From NCBI GenBank assembly GCA_024685995.1, contig JAIBDY010000020.1:1-36825 (forward strand): a DNA stretch of 36,825 bases, given 5' to 3'. The position numbers and the translations under genes were made by a program. This document shows positions 35,012-36,825 of the stretch, in pieces. Source of the stretch: Piscirickettsiaceae bacterium. GTDB taxonomy: Bacteria; Pseudomonadota; Gammaproteobacteria; Nitrosococcales; Methylophagaceae. Positions within the stretch are counted from its first letter, which is position 1; each line of letters starts with the position of its first letter. The notes under the pieces were generated by a model. It saw nothing but the letters and a program-made list of their open reading frames with translations. It made no database searches and had not been told where the DNA came from.

Positions 35012-35425
35012 ATGACCCCGTTACGATTACCACACTTCTTCTTTGCGATTCTTTTCATGTTCCCTCTCACTGTTATTCAAGCTGATGAGATCATTTCCGA
35101 ACATGTTGATATCCAGCAATTTGCCAAATTAATCACTGACAATTCTGACAACCCTACGGTTGAAATTATTGATGTCCGAACCCCGAAAGAGTTTCATGCA
35201 GGTCATATTGCCAATGCGGTCTTGATCGACTTTTATGCCAAAGAGTTTGTCGAGACGCTTGAGCAATTAGACAAAAACAACACCTACTTGCTCTATTGCC
35301 GTAGTGGTAATCGCAGTGGCCAAACATTAAACTTAATGCATAAACTCGGCTTTAAAGCCGCATACAATATGAAAGGCGGAATGAATGCCTGGACTGCCGC
35401 AAACCTCCCAGTTGTAAAGCCTTAA
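35012..35425 (+). CDS. Secreted single-domain rhodanese
   Basis: This 137-residue protein has a Sec signal (to about residue 24, cleavage near VIQA-DE) and one rhodanese domain with EIIDVRTPKEFHAGHIANAV and the active-site loop LLYCRSGNRSG, nucleophile Cys96. It is therefore a likely periplasmic thiosulfate or sulfur transferase; similar proteins are also called PspE-like. The loop CRSGNRS is the six-residue form for small substrates. The ATG at 35012 has only a weak ribosome site. It ends 20 bases before the YdcF-like gene. Confidence 0.85.
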   Translation: MTPLRLPHFFFAILFMFPLTVIQADEIISEHVDIQQFAKLITDNSDNPTVEIIDVRTPKEFHAGHIANAVLIDFYAKEFVETLEQLDKNNTYLLYCRSGNRSGQTLNLMHKLGFKAAYNMKGGMNAWTAANLPVVKP

Positions 35426-35445
35426 TATAAATCTTTACTTACTTC

Positions 35446-36129
35446 GTGCCAGCACTGTTTAAGCAACGTCTCATCACGTTGCCTACGCTGTGGGGACTGC
35501 TCATCATTGGCCTTGTCCTCAGTACGGTAATGACCATTGGCTTTTCACAGCTGGCTTTTTTTCTCGCCACGCATAAACCCATTCAAGGGCAATATTTGGT
35601 TGTTGAGGGTTGGATAGATGAGCCTGCGTTAGTCCAAGCAATGACCACTTTTGACCGAGGGCAATATCAATTATTAATCACCACAGGCGGACCGAATATC
35701 GCTGAGATTAGCCCAGAATATCATTCTTACGCTGACAAGGCTGCTGCTTTCTTATTAACACAGGGGTTTCAAGCTGATAAGCTGATAAGCGTACCGGCGC
35801 CTGCTTCGGATCTAAACCGGACTTATATCAGTGCCGTCATGTTAAAACAGTGGTTACACGAACATGACTTAATGCCCAAATCTTTTGATCTCTTTTCGTC
35901 TGATGTCCATGCGAGAAGAACGTACCAATTATATCGAATGGCTTTTGATGATCAGACGGGTATAGGCATTATCCCCGCCAAAACTAATCGTTATAAAATA
36001 AATACTTGGTGGCAAAACAGTGAAGGGATTAAAGCTGTATTAATAGAATTTATCGGCGTGACCTATACCTTTTGTTGTTTTGATCCAAGCACATTTAAAC
36101 CCGATCAAGAAGCTCGTCATCTCTATTAA
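35446..36129 (+). CDS. YdcF/ElyC-type (DUF218) protein
   Basis: This 227-residue protein, with an apparent GTG start at 35446, has a short N-terminal helix (WGLLIIGLVLSTVMTIGFSQ) and then an alpha/beta domain: YLVVEGWIDEPALVQAMTTF, LITTGGPNIAE, ISPEYHSYADKAAAFLLTQG and SSDVHARRTYQLYRMAF. This is the DUF218 pattern seen in YdcF, SanA and ElyC. Role not known; some members act in envelope integrity. It is probably co-transcribed with the rhodanese. Confidence 0.72.
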   Translation: MPALFKQRLITLPTLWGLLIIGLVLSTVMTIGFSQLAFFLATHKPIQGQYLVVEGWIDEPALVQAMTTFDRGQYQLLITTGGPNIAEISPEYHSYADKAAAFLLTQGFQADKLISVPAPASDLNRTYISAVMLKQWLHEHDLMPKSFDLFSSDVHARRTYQLYRMAFDDQTGIGIIPAKTNRYKINTWWQNSEGIKAVLIEFIGVTYTFCCFDPSTFKPDQEARHLY

Positions 36130-36215
36130 TTTTCTATAGCTTAAGCAGCGTCATCATAACGTCATAATTTAGTTTTATGCTGTGCTAGGATTTCCTTTAT
36201 GAGCTTCATCATTCC

Positions 36216-36825
36216 ATGCCACATACCCGTCAACAGCGCTTGTTCGCAATCACACTCGTATTAATTATAATGGTGATGAGCCTACTATCCGTAACGAGCA
36301 TTGCAAGCCAGTCACGACAAGACAACGATCTCACTATCGGGCTCAATCATTACCATATTGTTCACCATCAAACCCTCCCGGACGTCACCCAGAATTTGTC
36401 TGGCATCACTTATGCGAGCGATAGTGATAGCTTATTCGCCGTTATTAATAATCCTGAACAGATAATCGAATTGGATAAACAAGGACGGATTCTTCGCACG
36501 ATACAACTTCAAAATTTTGTAGACACCGAAGGCATCACCTACCTAGGTAAGCAGCAGTTTGCTATTACGCAAGAACGTGATCGCAGTGTAACGCTAGTCG
36601 AGATTAGCCACGAGGCGACTCAACTCAATGCACACGATCATACCCATTTCAATTTGCAATCAACAAATACTGATAACCTTGGACTCGAAGGTATTGCTTG
36701 GGCAGCTAATACCGGCATGTTTATCGCTAATGAGAAGTCTCCTGCCGAGGTAGTCCATATTCCCATGCCTTTTTTTACAGGTATGCCACAACGTGCTAAA
36801 CATTATGGCGGCATTCTTCCTCATT
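36216..36825 (+). CDS. SdiA-regulated domain protein (YjiK-like), partial
   Basis: An open frame from ATG 36216 to the end of the window gives 203 residues. It begins with a signal or anchor (LVLIIMVMSLLSV) and then reads as the beta-propeller of SdiA-regulated proteins: LSGITYASDSDSLFAVINNP, IIELDKQGRILRTIQL, DTEGITYLGKQQFAITQERD and GLEGIAWAANTGMFIANEKS. The recurring 'GITY / EGI' pattern is the blade signature of PF06977-type proteins. Periplasmic or membrane-anchored; function unknown. The C-terminus is outside the window. Confidence 0.82.
   Translation, partial: MPHTRQQRLFAITLVLIIMVMSLLSVTSIASQSRQDNDLTIGLNHYHIVHHQTLPDVTQNLSGITYASDSDSLFAVINNPEQIIELDKQGRILRTIQLQNFVDTEGITYLGKQQFAITQERDRSVTLVEISHEATQLNAHDHTHFNLQSTNTDNLGLEGIAWAANTGMFIANEKSPAEVVHIPMPFFTGMPQRAKHYGGILPH

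Noticed and set aside
1-36825. tRNA, rRNA, CRISPR array, intact transposase or prophage
   Set aside because: No cloverleaf, rRNA-like segment, regularly spaced repeat or transposase ORF was visible in the window. I could not run tRNAscan or BLAST.

Overview
The window looks like chromosomal DNA of a marine-type gammaproteobacterium of the Alteromonadales/Moritella/Psychromonas kind. This rests on gene content seen in the translations: a DUF2058 (YaiL-like) protein, a DUF2986 micro-protein, PEP carboxylase, an Fpr-type ferredoxin-NADP reductase, YpfJ, a Bfd/Bfr pair, and a long RluA-type pseudouridine synthase with an N-terminal extension. Base composition is moderate to AT-rich. I cannot name genus or species. 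I saw no rRNA, tRNA, CRISPR array, intact insertion sequence or prophage.

Layout. 1-4120: the tail of an unidentified gene and its terminator; an AT-rich broken gene; a small four-repeat protein; DUF2058; a decayed coding relic; an M23 peptidase lipoprotein; a membrane protein; DUF2986. 4177-10563: a complete tripartite RND efflux operon on the minus strand (adaptor, pump, outer-membrane channel, with overlapping junctions) divergent from a MarR regulator. 10645-15104: a DUF1348 pseudogene, then a minus-strand set (two MDR oxidoreductases and a DUF4437 cupin lipoprotein) divergent from a LysR regulator. 15111-17869: DUF2182 membrane protein, DUF1326 protein, TusA-like protein and dienelactone hydrolase. 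18281-21512: a damaged iron-uptake-type locus, with a 42-codon signal-peptide remnant resembling a TonB-dependent receptor, an intact PepSY membrane protein, and a second PepSY gene frameshifted by a 40-bp tandem duplication. 21526-31647: an Arg-Arg pentad protein, an AlkA-like glycosylase, ppc, a rhomboid protease, a small ORF, fpr, a cystathionine gamma-synthase-family enzyme, a degenerate receiver-like protein, ppiC and an RluA-family synthase. 31772-36825: a LEA type-2 protein, DUF1294, a Fur-box-preceded bfd, bfr, YpfJ-type metallopeptidase, a rhodanese, a YdcF-type protein and a partial SdiA-regulated-domain protein running off the end.

How it fits together: most of the window is housekeeping and stress or redox functions. 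Iron recurs: a Fur-type site before bfd, bacterioferritin, and the decaying PepSY locus. Decay is the other theme: at least four separate broken coding sequences lie between 209 and 21512. Two have lesions that can be read exactly, a +1 in a C5 tract plus a UGA, and a 40-bp duplication. I found no convincing new multi-gene defence or mobile system. The most testable novelties are the 40-bp duplication, the four-repeat protein, the interrupted AT-rich gene with a weak HEPN-like look, and two long palindromes (17893-17924 and 28982-29052).
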